Assembly (NCBI GenBank): GCA_019351975.1
Contig: JABBOG010000006.1
Span: 49,701 to 113,700 of the forward strand
Length of the DNA: 64,000 nucleotides
DNA from: Acidobacteriota bacterium
GTDB lineage: Bacteria; Acidobacteriota; Terriglobia; Terriglobales; Acidobacteriaceae
Direction of reading: 5' to 3'
Shown: positions 38,871 through 46,519 of the stretch, in pieces
Numbering within the stretch: position 1 is the first letter of the stretch
How the letters are laid out: each line of letters starts with the position of its first letter
Notes under the pieces: model-generated
Databases searched by the model: none
Told to the model about the DNA's origin: nothing
Seen by the model: the letters and a program-made list of their open reading frames with translations, nothing else
Translations under genes and position numbers: made by a program

Positions 38871-39590
38871 ATGGCTGGCACTACCATTGAAGTTCGTTTG
38901 CGCTCCTTCGGACCGCTCCAGACTGTTTTCCCAACACACGGCTATCAGCGTAAACTGCCCGCTGGGGAATCTCTTTCCGACCTCCTCAGAAAACTCTGCG
39001 ATGAGGGACTCATGAGCGAGGTCATGCTACGTTCGGCTGCGATTGCTATCAACCATACGTATGCGCTCCCGGGACAAATTCTCCATGATGGCGATGAGAT
39101 AGCCATTCTTCCTCCGGTGAGCGGCGGTACATTTCTAGCCGACAACCCGAATTGGCAAATTGCCCTTGTCCGCGAGACAATCGACGCGGCTGATATTGTT
39201 CGGCGCGTTAAGTCGGGCGAGGACGGTGCGATCTGCGTTTTCGACGGCACGGTGCGCAATAATAGCCGTGGCCGCCAAACGCTGCATCTGGATTATGAAG
39301 CGTACGAAGAGATGGCGCTCAAGCAGATGCTCCTTCTACGGGCTGAGGCTATAGAGCACTACGGCGTGCGGGAGGTCGCCATTGTGCACCGTCTTGGCAG
39401 ACTATTGGTAGGCGAAACAAGCATTCTCATCGCTGTCGCCTCGGCCCATCGCGGTGCGGCATTCGATGCCTGCGAGTGGTTGATTGATACTTTGAAGAAG
39501 ACGGTTCCTATCTGGAAACGAGAGCAGTTCATTGATGGTGCCGCCTGGGTAGATGGTGAGCCATTTCCAGAGAACTTTATTGCCAGATAG
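38871..39590 (+). CDS. moaDE: MoaD-MoaE fusion, molybdopterin synthase
   Basis: One 239-residue chain combines both subunits of molybdopterin synthase, which puts two sulfurs into cyclic pyranopterin monophosphate. Residues 1-86 are MoaD, a ubiquitin-like fold ending in ILPPVSGG; residues about 95-239 are MoaE, with GAICVFDGTVRNNSRGR, LDYEAYEEMA, HRLGRLLVGETSI and the catalytic lysine region LKKTVPIWKRE. In separate MoaD the Gly-Gly end must be free to be thiocarboxylated, so this chain should need cleavage after Gly86. I chose the ATG at 38871 for normal MoaD length; an ATG at 38823 is possible, and neither has a clear ribosome-binding site. The Hfq-like gene follows 88 bases later. Confidence 0.9.
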   Translation: MAGTTIEVRLRSFGPLQTVFPTHGYQRKLPAGESLSDLLRKLCDEGLMSEVMLRSAAIAINHTYALPGQILHDGDEIAILPPVSGGTFLADNPNWQIALVRETIDAADIVRRVKSGEDGAICVFDGTVRNNSRGRQTLHLDYEAYEEMALKQMLLLRAEAIEHYGVREVAIVHRLGRLLVGETSILIAVASAHRGAAFDACEWLIDTLKKTVPIWKREQFIDGAAWVDGEPFPENFIAR

Positions 39591-39678
39591 ATGTCATCGG
39601 CTATCGTTCGCGGGCTTCCCATGGAATCATCGCTAATTGGATGTGACGACAGGGCGGTGCTCACCGTACAATCGTCCT

Positions 39679-39960
39679 ATGGCGACCAAGAAGCGTCACA
39701 AAGGGCACCCTGCGGGAGAGACCGGGCAGGAAGCGTTGTATCTCAAGTCGCTCAGCGACCGGCAGATACCCGTGGCTGTGAAGTTACGCGACGGAGAGGT
39801 TGTTCATGGATGGATCGAATACTTCGATGACATGATGCTGCGCCTCACGCGCGAAGGTAAGCCTAATCTTTTCATCTACAAGGCGCAGATTCGGACGATC
39901 ACCGAAGGCGGCACGGCAGGTCTTCGGCATAACGCGTATCGCGATGAAGTGGCAGGATAG
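39679..39960 (+). CDS. Hfq-like Sm-domain protein (paralogue)
   Basis: A 93-residue protein that follows the Hfq pattern: an N-terminal helix (GQEALYLKSLSDRQ) then an Sm fold, IPVAVKLRDGEVVHGWIEYFDDMMLRLTREGKP and NLFIYKAQIRTITEG. The usual Sm2 core YKHAIS is altered to YKAQIR. The N-terminus is basic (MATKKRHKGH), unlike the canonical Hfq of this window at 60373-60675, so RNA-binding properties probably differ. The ATG at 39679 is preceded by no strong ribosome-binding site. The inositol-monophosphatase-family gene begins 7 bases after its stop, so both are probably translated from one message. Confidence 0.8.
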   Translation: MATKKRHKGHPAGETGQEALYLKSLSDRQIPVAVKLRDGEVVHGWIEYFDDMMLRLTREGKPNLFIYKAQIRTITEGGTAGLRHNAYRDEVAG

Positions 39961-39967
39961 AGAGCCT

Positions 39968-40864
39968 ATGCGCGAGTTTGTTGTTAGGGCAGAACTGATC
40001 GCGCGTGAAGCTGGATCACTGTTGCGCGAGTTTTATCACCAAGGTGTGACCACCCAATATAAGGGCGACGTCGATCTTGTCACGGAAGCAGATCGTGCCA
40101 GCGAAGCGTTGATTGTAGATCGCCTTCATCAAGCCTTTCCTAAGCACGGCATCTACGGTGAAGAGGGGACTCGTGAGGGACTCGACAGCGAGTTCCGCTG
40201 GTATGTTGATCCTCTCGACGGAACGACCAATTTCGCCCATGGATTTCCAGTGTTCTGCGTTGTTCTTGGCTGTGAGCGCCGTCATTCACGGCTGGCGTCG
40301 AATGAAGATGGAGAGATGGTTGCAGGAGTCATTTACGATCCGTTGCGAGACGAGATGTTTTCTGCTGTGCGCGGCGAGGGGGCCGCGCTCAACGGCAAGG
40401 TGATCCATGTGTCGAGCACTGGTTCGCTACAGGAGTCGTTGATTGCCACCGGATTTCCCAGCCATAAGCGTCACCGGAGCCCGAACGTTCATTTCTATCA
40501 GGAGTTCACGCTGCGTTCCCATGGCGTACGTCGCGCAGGTTCGGCTGCCATCGATCTCGCATACGTAGCTTGCGGACGCCTTGATGGCTACTGGGAGTTC
40601 GAACTTAATCCATGGGATACGTCTGCCGGCTACCTGCTTGTCGAAGAAGCCGGCGGGCGCATGAGCCATTTTAACGGGGACCAATTTACCCTAGACAGCC
40701 GTGAAATTCTGGCAACCAACGGGATGATTCATCCCGAGATGGAGGCTCTTTTTGCGGATATGTTTGCTGGGCGGAATTTGGAGCCGATTCCAACGCCCGC
40801 AGAGTTTGCGGCGCGCCGAGCAGAAGCTTGGGCAAGAAAGTCAAAGCCTCATGAGATGCTGTGA
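39968..40864 (+). CDS. Inositol monophosphatase family protein
   Basis: A 298-residue Mg2+- and Li+-sensitive-type phosphatase related to SuhB/inositol-1-monophosphatase. Metal ligands are seen in YGEEGT (about residue 67), WYVDPLDGTTNFAHG (Asp pair, about 79) and LNPWDTSAGYLLVEEAGG (about 215). Substrates in the family include inositol phosphates, 3'-phosphoadenosine phosphates, fructose bisphosphate and NADP; which applies here is unknown. The C-terminal Ala/Arg/Glu-rich tail (about 25 residues) is an extension. The ATG at 39968 follows the stop of the Hfq-like gene by 7 bases; an ATG at 39944 would overlap it. Confidence 0.9.
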   Translation: MREFVVRAELIAREAGSLLREFYHQGVTTQYKGDVDLVTEADRASEALIVDRLHQAFPKHGIYGEEGTREGLDSEFRWYVDPLDGTTNFAHGFPVFCVVLGCERRHSRLASNEDGEMVAGVIYDPLRDEMFSAVRGEGAALNGKVIHVSSTGSLQESLIATGFPSHKRHRSPNVHFYQEFTLRSHGVRRAGSAAIDLAYVACGRLDGYWEFELNPWDTSAGYLLVEEAGGRMSHFNGDQFTLDSREILATNGMIHPEMEALFADMFAGRNLEPIPTPAEFAARRAEAWARKSKPHEML

Positions 40865-40956
40865 ATTTTGCGATGTTCTACCTATGATGGTTTATTGCTA
40901 AAATAGGCGCGACGTCACGAAAGCTGGACCAGTACCACCAAGGAGCGTAACGAAAG

Positions 40957-41217
40957 ATGGCATATGTAATCGCAGAACCCTGTATTGGCACCAAAGACCG
41001 CGCCTGCGTGGATGCTTGCCCGGTCGATTGTATCCACCCCAAAGCCGACGAGACTGGCGGTGACACACTCGATCAACTCTTCATCGACCCGGTCGAGTGC
41101 ATCGACTGTGGCGCATGCGTGCCGGTGTGCCCTGTTTCGGCTATCTATGCCGCTGACGACCTGCCTGAAAAGTGGGCCGACTTTCAGGAAAAGAACGCTG
41201 CGCACTTCGGTCGCTAA
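40957..41217 (+). CDS. Ferredoxin, 3Fe-4S/4Fe-4S or 2x4Fe-4S type
   Basis: An 86-residue low-potential electron carrier. Cysteines are arranged as C9, then CVDACPVDC and CIDCGACVPVCPVSAI, giving two cluster-binding motifs. The spacing CIGTKDRACVDACPVDCI (Cx7CxxxC) is that of seven-iron ferredoxins of the FdxA type, in which one cluster is 3Fe-4S. The partner oxidoreductase is not nearby. AAGGAG lies 12 bases before the ATG. A strong terminator follows, so it is transcribed alone or ends its unit. Confidence 0.93.
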   Translation: MAYVIAEPCIGTKDRACVDACPVDCIHPKADETGGDTLDQLFIDPVECIDCGACVPVCPVSAIYAADDLPEKWADFQEKNAAHFGR

Positions 41218-41239
41218 TTCATATCGAACAAACGTACGG

Positions 41240-41262
41240 GCGCAGCTCCTTGAGAGCTGCGC
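41240..41262 (+). terminator. Intrinsic terminator after the ferredoxin gene
   Basis: A perfect 9-bp stem GCGCAGCTC / GAGCTGCGC with a 5-base loop is followed by TGCATTTTAT. It lies 22 bases after the ferredoxin stop and before the DUF1569 gene. Confidence 0.78.
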
Positions 41263-41281
41263 TGCATTTTATGCACCTCAG

Positions 41282-41734
41282 ATGAAAACACTCGAAAATC
41301 CGGAAGACGTATCAATGGTTCGCGCCCGAATCCATGAGCTTACATCGGAGGACTCGGCGAATTGGGGCGTCATGAACGTCACCCAGATGGTGTGTCACCT
41401 CCGCGGGCCTTATCACTTCGCCCTGTCAACTGGTCTGGCGCAGCACATTTCACTCCCTATCCCCGCTGCGGCTGCGAAATACATGGCTCTTCGATCGCCT
41501 CTGCCATGGCCGAAAGGTCTTCCAACTCTGCCTGAATTTAAAATAAATGGCGAATGCATGAAAGCAGTTAGCTTTGTTGAGGATCGCGCCACTCTGATTG
41601 ACGTATTTGATCGTTTTTGCGCTTTTCCGAAGTTCACCAAAGATCATCCGTTTTTCGCGACCATGGCGCACGCTGACTGGATGCGCTGGGGTTATCTCCA
41701 TGCAGACCACCACTTACGCCAGTTCGGGCGTTGA
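41282..41734 (+). CDS. DUF1569 (DinB-like) family protein
   Basis: A 150-residue protein of the DinB-like four-helix family, DUF1569 branch. Recognisable are NWGVMNVTQMVCHL near residue 28, whose His may be one metal ligand, and the C-terminal YLHADHHLRQFGR with two more conserved His. Related proteins bind a divalent metal; no activity is established for this branch. The ATG at 41282 begins the family's normal N-terminus (MKTLENPEDV). recO starts 4 bases after its stop, so the two are translated from one message. Confidence 0.75.
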   Translation: MKTLENPEDVSMVRARIHELTSEDSANWGVMNVTQMVCHLRGPYHFALSTGLAQHISLPIPAAAAKYMALRSPLPWPKGLPTLPEFKINGECMKAVSFVEDRATLIDVFDRFCAFPKFTKDHPFFATMAHADWMRWGYLHADHHLRQFGR

Positions 41735-41738
41735 CATC

Positions 41739-42539
41739 ATGGCTGAAGGAAGACTCATCCAGCACCACGGCGAGGCCATCGTACTTCGAGCATGGCCTTT
41801 CCATGAAGCCGATCTCATCCTTTCGATCTTCACGCGCGAGCAGGGCAAAGTGAAGGGCGTTGCTCGACATGCAATGAAGTCCCGCAGGCGGTTTGGCGGT
41901 GCACTCGAGCCGGGCACACATATTATTGCGCACTATATGGAGCGTCCCAGACAGGAACTTGTGCGTCTGGACAGCTTCGAGATTCTCTGGTCTCCACTGA
42001 ACGCGTCGGTGGATTACCTGCGGATGGCTGGTCTTCAGCTTGTCACCGAGGTGCTGGAGGAGGCCCTGCCCGATCTTGCCGCTGACGATAATATCTTTCG
42101 CCTTGCACTGACCGTGCTCACCAGCATCCACTCCGGATGCTCTGTGCTTGGTGCTTCAGTTGCGGGTTTCAAGGATGCTCACGCGTCGAACATCTCGCTT
42201 TCGATCACCTACTTTTGTCTATGGATGAATCGCCTAATGGGCTGGATGCCCGAACTTGACCACTGCGTGGCCTGCGGTCTCGATCTTCGCGGGCAAACCG
42301 TGTATTGGTCTCCTACCACCGACGGTGTCACCTGTCACGACGATCGCCGTCAGAGTAGTTCTTCTCTTTCACCCAACTCCGTGGCCGAGAGTCACAAAAT
42401 TGCGAGGAGTGCACTTCTGGACCTGCAGAAGCACACTGAGGCCATGGTGCGATTTGCTGATCTGAGAAGGTTTGCGATCGGAGTTCTGGAGCGGCACCTT
42501 GATCGGAGACTACGAAGTGCCACCGCTCTGGAGTTGTAA
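41739..42539 (+). CDS. recO: DNA repair protein RecO
   Basis: A 266-residue RecO, which binds single-stranded DNA and SSB and helps load RecA in the RecFOR pathway. The N-terminal OB fold is seen as EAIVLRAWPFHEADLILSIFTREQGKVKGVARH and RRFGGALEPGTHI; a helical domain follows, then one CxxC pair (CVACG, about residue 170) of the zinc site with only a single later Cys (GVTC), so the zinc site may be incomplete. The ATG at 41739 lies 4 bases after the preceding stop. glyQ follows 39 bases later. Confidence 0.9.
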   Translation: MAEGRLIQHHGEAIVLRAWPFHEADLILSIFTREQGKVKGVARHAMKSRRRFGGALEPGTHIIAHYMERPRQELVRLDSFEILWSPLNASVDYLRMAGLQLVTEVLEEALPDLAADDNIFRLALTVLTSIHSGCSVLGASVAGFKDAHASNISLSITYFCLWMNRLMGWMPELDHCVACGLDLRGQTVYWSPTTDGVTCHDDRRQSSSSLSPNSVAESHKIARSALLDLQKHTEAMVRFADLRRFAIGVLERHLDRRLRSATALEL

Positions 42540-42578
42540 CAGGTAAAATCGAAGTGATTCATCAAAGGAACTTTACGG

Positions 42579-43571
42579 ATGGCAGGCAAGAACCCCCTAA
42601 CCTTTCAGGAGTTGCTCTTCACCCTACAGCGCTTCTGGGCTGAACACGGCTGCGTGCTCCAACAGCCCTACGACGTTGAGGTCGGCGCTGGCACGATGTC
42701 CCCAGACACTTTTCTTCGCGTTCTTGGCCCCAAGCCGATCAGCATCGCCTACGCGCAGCCTTCGCGTCGCCCAGCGGACGGGCGTTACGGCGAGAACCCT
42801 AACCGTCTGTACCGCCACACGCAACTACAGGTCATTCTGAAACCGCCGCCGGAGCGAGTGCAGGAGCTTTATCTTGAGAGCCTCATCGCGATCGGCATTG
42901 ACCTAGCACAGCACGACATCAAGTTTGAAGAAGATAACTGGGAGTGGCCCGTCGGGGGCGCCTGGGGAGTGGGCTGGCAGGTCATGCTGGATGGCCAAGA
43001 GATTACCCAGTTCACGTACTTCCAGCAGTGCGGAGGCATGGATCTGGACCCTATCTCTGGCGAGATCACTTATGGTTTGGAACGCATCGCGCAGTTTCTT
43101 CAGGATCTTGACAGCATCTACGAGATCGTCTGGTCCCGGGACCCTGCAACAGGTCGCGAACTGACTTATGGTCAGGTGCGCCTTCACGAAGAGCAGCAAT
43201 TTAGCGCTTACAGCTTCGACTACGCCGACGTCCCCAGCCTATGGAAACATCTGGAGCTCTACGAAGACGAATGCAAGACGCTTCTAATGAAGTTCTGGGC
43301 CCTAGTGGATAGTCTTCTAACTGAGCGAGAGAGAGAAACTTCCTTCGCAGAATGCGCGCCGCTTCAGGAACGAATGCTTCGATTTCCGACACTCGGTGCC
43401 TACGAACTGGCGCTCAAGTGCTCGCACACCTTCAACCTCCTCGACGCCCGCGGCGCCATCTCCGTCACAGAGCGCGTAGGAGTTATGGCGCGTATACGAA
43501 ACCTTGTCGTCGGGGTTGCGAAGATTTATGCGGAGCAGGGAAGACTAACGACTCCCTCTGCTTTGATTTAA
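42579..43571 (+). CDS. glyQ: Glycine-tRNA ligase alpha subunit
   Basis: The 330-residue alpha subunit of the heterotetrameric (bacterial type) glycyl-tRNA synthetase, which carries the active site forming glycyl-adenylate. The sequence is highly typical: [99 protein letters not shown]. It is slightly longer than E. coli GlyQ (303), with the extra residues at the C-terminus. The beta-subunit gene follows after 32 bases, as in most bacteria with this enzyme type. Confidence 0.98.
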   Translation: MAGKNPLTFQELLFTLQRFWAEHGCVLQQPYDVEVGAGTMSPDTFLRVLGPKPISIAYAQPSRRPADGRYGENPNRLYRHTQLQVILKPPPERVQELYLESLIAIGIDLAQHDIKFEEDNWEWPVGGAWGVGWQVMLDGQEITQFTYFQQCGGMDLDPISGEITYGLERIAQFLQDLDSIYEIVWSRDPATGRELTYGQVRLHEEQQFSAYSFDYADVPSLWKHLELYEDECKTLLMKFWALVDSLLTERERETSFAECAPLQERMLRFPTLGAYELALKCSHTFNLLDARGAISVTERVGVMARIRNLVVGVAKIYAEQGRLTTPSALI

Positions 43572-43603
43572 GCGACACTCAACAAAAAGGTCACCACAAC
43601 AAG

Positions 43604-45688
43604 ATGCCAGACTTCCTCCTTGAATTAGGTTTAGAAGAAATTCCCGCTCGTATGATCGCGTCTGCTCAGGCAGAGTTGCAGCGCCGCACGGTCGCGCTTC
43701 TCGAACGTGAGCACCTACTCGCCGATGACTATACGGCAGCTTCATACTCCACGCCCCGCCGCTTGACAGTGCATCTTACGGGCTTGATTTCGCAACAATC
43801 TGATATCAGGGAAGACACGACCGGGCCTGCCATCAAGATCGCATTCAAGGACGGCTTCCCAACGGCCGCCGCGGAGGCCTTCGCGCGCAAGTCTGGCGTC
43901 CAAGTCTCCGAACTGCGCACCGTCTCCACGCCGAAGGGCGATTACCTCGCTGCGACCACAGTCAAGCGCGGGCGCAGTGCAGCCGAGGTGCTCGCCGCCG
44001 AACTTCCGAAGGAAATTGCTGCCATTTACTGGGCCAAGAACATGTACTGGCGTGCTGGCAAGCCGGAGCGCTTTGTTCGCCCTGTGCTCTGGATCGCCTG
44101 CATACTTGGCGATAGTGTCGTTCCGCTTATCTTTGCGGGCAAGACCGCTGGCCGCGCGAGCTATGGGCATCGCGTCCTCTCCAGCGGAAATGCGTTCGAG
44201 ATCGTCTCGCCGCAAAGTTATCTTGCGCAGCTCGAAGGCGAATACGTCCTCGCCGACGTCGAAGTCCGCCGCCACAAGATACGCAAAGCCCTCGACCATG
44301 TAACTCGCACAATCCCCAACGCCCGCTGGCGCGAAGACGAGGCGCTCGTCGACACAGTCACCCACCTGACGGAATGGCCGGATGTGCTCCTCGGCAACTT
44401 CGAGCGCGCTTATCTTCCGCTCCCTGAAGAAGTGCTCGTCACCGTAATGCGCGACCACCAGAAGTACTTCGCCGTCGAAGACGCGATGGGAAAACTTGCT
44501 CCCCACTTTCTCACTGTCACCAATATCGCACTCAACGCGGAGAACGCCGAGGTCATCCGCCAAGGCAACGAGCGCGTCCTTCGCGCAAGATTCAACGACG
44601 CCCGTTTCTTCTGGGACTTCGACCAGCGCGTGCCATTAGTTAAGCGCGTCAAATTATTGGAGAATGTCACATTCCAGAAGGACTTGGGGAGTTATGCGGC
44701 GAAGACCGAACGCGTGTGGGAGATATGCAAAGTACTCGAAGGACTTACACAAGCTCGAGGTTTCACGGTCGACTTCAACGCTCTCAAAGACGCAACGTTC
44801 CTTGCGAAGACTGACCTAACGACGGAACTTGTGAAAGAGTTCACCGAACTTCAGGGTGTTATCGGGGGCCTATATGCGGAAGCTCAAGGGCTATCGCAGA
44901 AAACTTGTGACGCCATCAAGGATCAGTACCTTCCAATGTCCGCTGCAGAACGAGTGCCGCGGTCCTATGAAGGGTCCATTCTTGGCATCGCCGATCGTAT
45001 CGACACAATCGCCGGAATGTTTATGCTTGGCATGGAGCCCTCCGGCTCTAAGGATCCCTTTGCTCTGCGTCGCGCTGCGAATGCCATCGTCCGCATCCTC
45101 GCCGAATCGGGTTTGCCTCTGCGGCTTCCGGATGTCATCAACGCTGTCACCCCGGCTCTCGCGATTGCAGAAAAGCTAAAAGCCTTCTTTTATGATCGCA
45201 TCGATTTCTACCTCCGTGAAAGCCACTTGTTGGCTTACGACGTAGTCAAGGCCGTAATGGCCGCCGGAGCCGATGATCTCCCTGATACCATCGCTCGCGC
45301 CCAGGCTGTGACCTCGATGCGAGGTGACGAACAATTCCTTGCCGTCAGTGCCACCGTCAAACGCATAAAAAACATTCTTTCTCAGGCTAATTTCGATCTG
45401 ACTGCACCTCTGATAGATTACACACCCGCGGGCGGGCCCGAAGGCAATCTGATGCATAAGTCTGCGGAGATTCAGGTTAAGGTCAACGAACTTAGCAAGC
45501 GTTACGCCTACCGCGAAGCCCTCGAAGCCATTTCCACCATTCGCCCTGAAGTTGATACCTTCTTCGAGAAGGTCATGGTTATGGATCCTGACCTCAACAT
45601 AAGGAAGCAGCGTCTCACGGTTCTCGCTACGGTTGTATGCAGCTTTTCGAACATCGCCGACTTTTCCGAGATCGTAATCGCCGGCTAA
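43604..45688 (+). CDS. glyS: Glycine-tRNA ligase beta subunit
   Basis: The 694-residue beta subunit binds tRNA-Gly and edits; it has an HD-like domain and a C-terminal anticodon-binding region. Recognisable parts are DFLLELGLEEIPARMIASAQ at the N-terminus, MYWRAGKPERFVRPVLWIACI, TVMRDHQKYFAVED, and the HD-type region DPFALRRAANAIVRIL near residue 490, ending VMVMDPDLNIRKQRLTVL. The ATG at 43604 gives the standard N-terminus; the frame is open farther upstream within glyQ, but that part is not family-like. Confidence 0.98.
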   Translation: MPDFLLELGLEEIPARMIASAQAELQRRTVALLEREHLLADDYTAASYSTPRRLTVHLTGLISQQSDIREDTTGPAIKIAFKDGFPTAAAEAFARKSGVQVSELRTVSTPKGDYLAATTVKRGRSAAEVLAAELPKEIAAIYWAKNMYWRAGKPERFVRPVLWIACILGDSVVPLIFAGKTAGRASYGHRVLSSGNAFEIVSPQSYLAQLEGEYVLADVEVRRHKIRKALDHVTRTIPNARWREDEALVDTVTHLTEWPDVLLGNFERAYLPLPEEVLVTVMRDHQKYFAVEDAMGKLAPHFLTVTNIALNAENAEVIRQGNERVLRARFNDARFFWDFDQRVPLVKRVKLLENVTFQKDLGSYAAKTERVWEICKVLEGLTQARGFTVDFNALKDATFLAKTDLTTELVKEFTELQGVIGGLYAEAQGLSQKTCDAIKDQYLPMSAAERVPRSYEGSILGIADRIDTIAGMFMLGMEPSGSKDPFALRRAANAIVRILAESGLPLRLPDVINAVTPALAIAEKLKAFFYDRIDFYLRESHLLAYDVVKAVMAAGADDLPDTIARAQAVTSMRGDEQFLAVSATVKRIKNILSQANFDLTAPLIDYTPAGGPEGNLMHKSAEIQVKVNELSKRYAYREALEAISTIRPEVDTFFEKVMVMDPDLNIRKQRLTVLATVVCSFSNIADFSEIVIAG

Positions 45689-45758
45689 CGCAAGTGAAAG
45701 TGCCGCTGAAAAGCCGATTGCACCGGCTCAATCGTAATTTACCTATCTGCGCAGTGTG

Positions 45759-46436
45759 TCAATTAAGTCGCTGCAACCTGGCAACTAACTTCTCCGCCAG
45801 CGGCTCGCCACTCTCTGTCCACAGCAGGCGACTAGAGATCCCGCAGATCTTCTCAACGATCAGCGTAAAGGCGAGCAGCTTCTCTACATTCTGCTTGATC
45901 TTCTCAGCGGCCTCATCGGTGACAAGCTCGTCCTCCGGTACCCACGGGATATCTAGCCCGAAATCCACGCGGATATGACCGTTTTGTTCGTAACTGCCCT
46001 CATCAAAGTCCGGCCCAAAGCCCGTGATGCGTACCTTCATTGGTTCGAGTTTCCACGCAGTTCTCGTATCTATGGATTCGTCATCCAGGGGCCCAGGCGG
46101 CGTAGGCATCCACAGCAACCATCGCATCTCGAATTCGTAGGCCATGTCGCTGTGGAGTTGTTCCGTAGCTTCAGCGACTGCATGTTCGATGATTGAGCCT
46201 TCGGTGTCGGCGGAGCTTTGCGCGCGCTCGTCGTTTACGTAAATGCGCTGGTAGGTGGGCGACTCTGTCCAGTCTATCGGGTATGTGCTTGCCGCCGATA
46301 CTCGGCCAAATGAGGTTTGCTTTTGATCCTCCTTTGCAACGACAGCAAACTGACGAAGAACGCACACCAATGCGGAAGCCAGAGACTCCAGTCGAAAGTT
46401 CGGATACCACAGACTCAGATAAAGCTGATCGGCCAT
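45759..46436 (-). CDS. Conserved-looking protein of unknown function
   Basis: A 225-residue soluble protein that I do not recognise. No signal peptide or membrane helix is visible. It is rich in acidic residues in the second half (FGPDFDEGSYEQNGHIRVDFGLDIPWVPEDELV) and has Trp-rich segments (RWLLWMPTPPGPLDD). A C-terminal region (EAAEKIKQNVEKLLAFTLIVEKI) looks helical. It lies between glyS (convergent) and the divergent LptC/A-like gene, 83 bases from that gene's start, so it may share the regulatory region. Codon use looks like the neighbours. Its reading frame is intact, which is the main evidence for a gene. Confidence 0.6.
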   Translation of the reverse strand: MADQLYLSLWYPNFRLESLASALVCVLRQFAVVAKEDQKQTSFGRVSAASTYPIDWTESPTYQRIYVNDERAQSSADTEGSIIEHAVAEATEQLHSDMAYEFEMRWLLWMPTPPGPLDDESIDTRTAWKLEPMKVRITGFGPDFDEGSYEQNGHIRVDFGLDIPWVPEDELVTDEAAEKIKQNVEKLLAFTLIVEKICGISSRLLWTESGEPLAEKLVARLQRLN

Positions 46437-46519
46437 TTTTCTATTCTAACGACTTCGATGGGTTCTGAACTCGCGGCACAAATAACCTCGTCTCGCAGTG
46501 AGAAAATAGGGTAGCAAAG

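Noticed and set aside
45689..45758. Terminator between glyS and the unknown gene
   Set aside because: Only a 5-bp pairing (AGCCG/CGGCT) without a T run is seen, so I did not list it.
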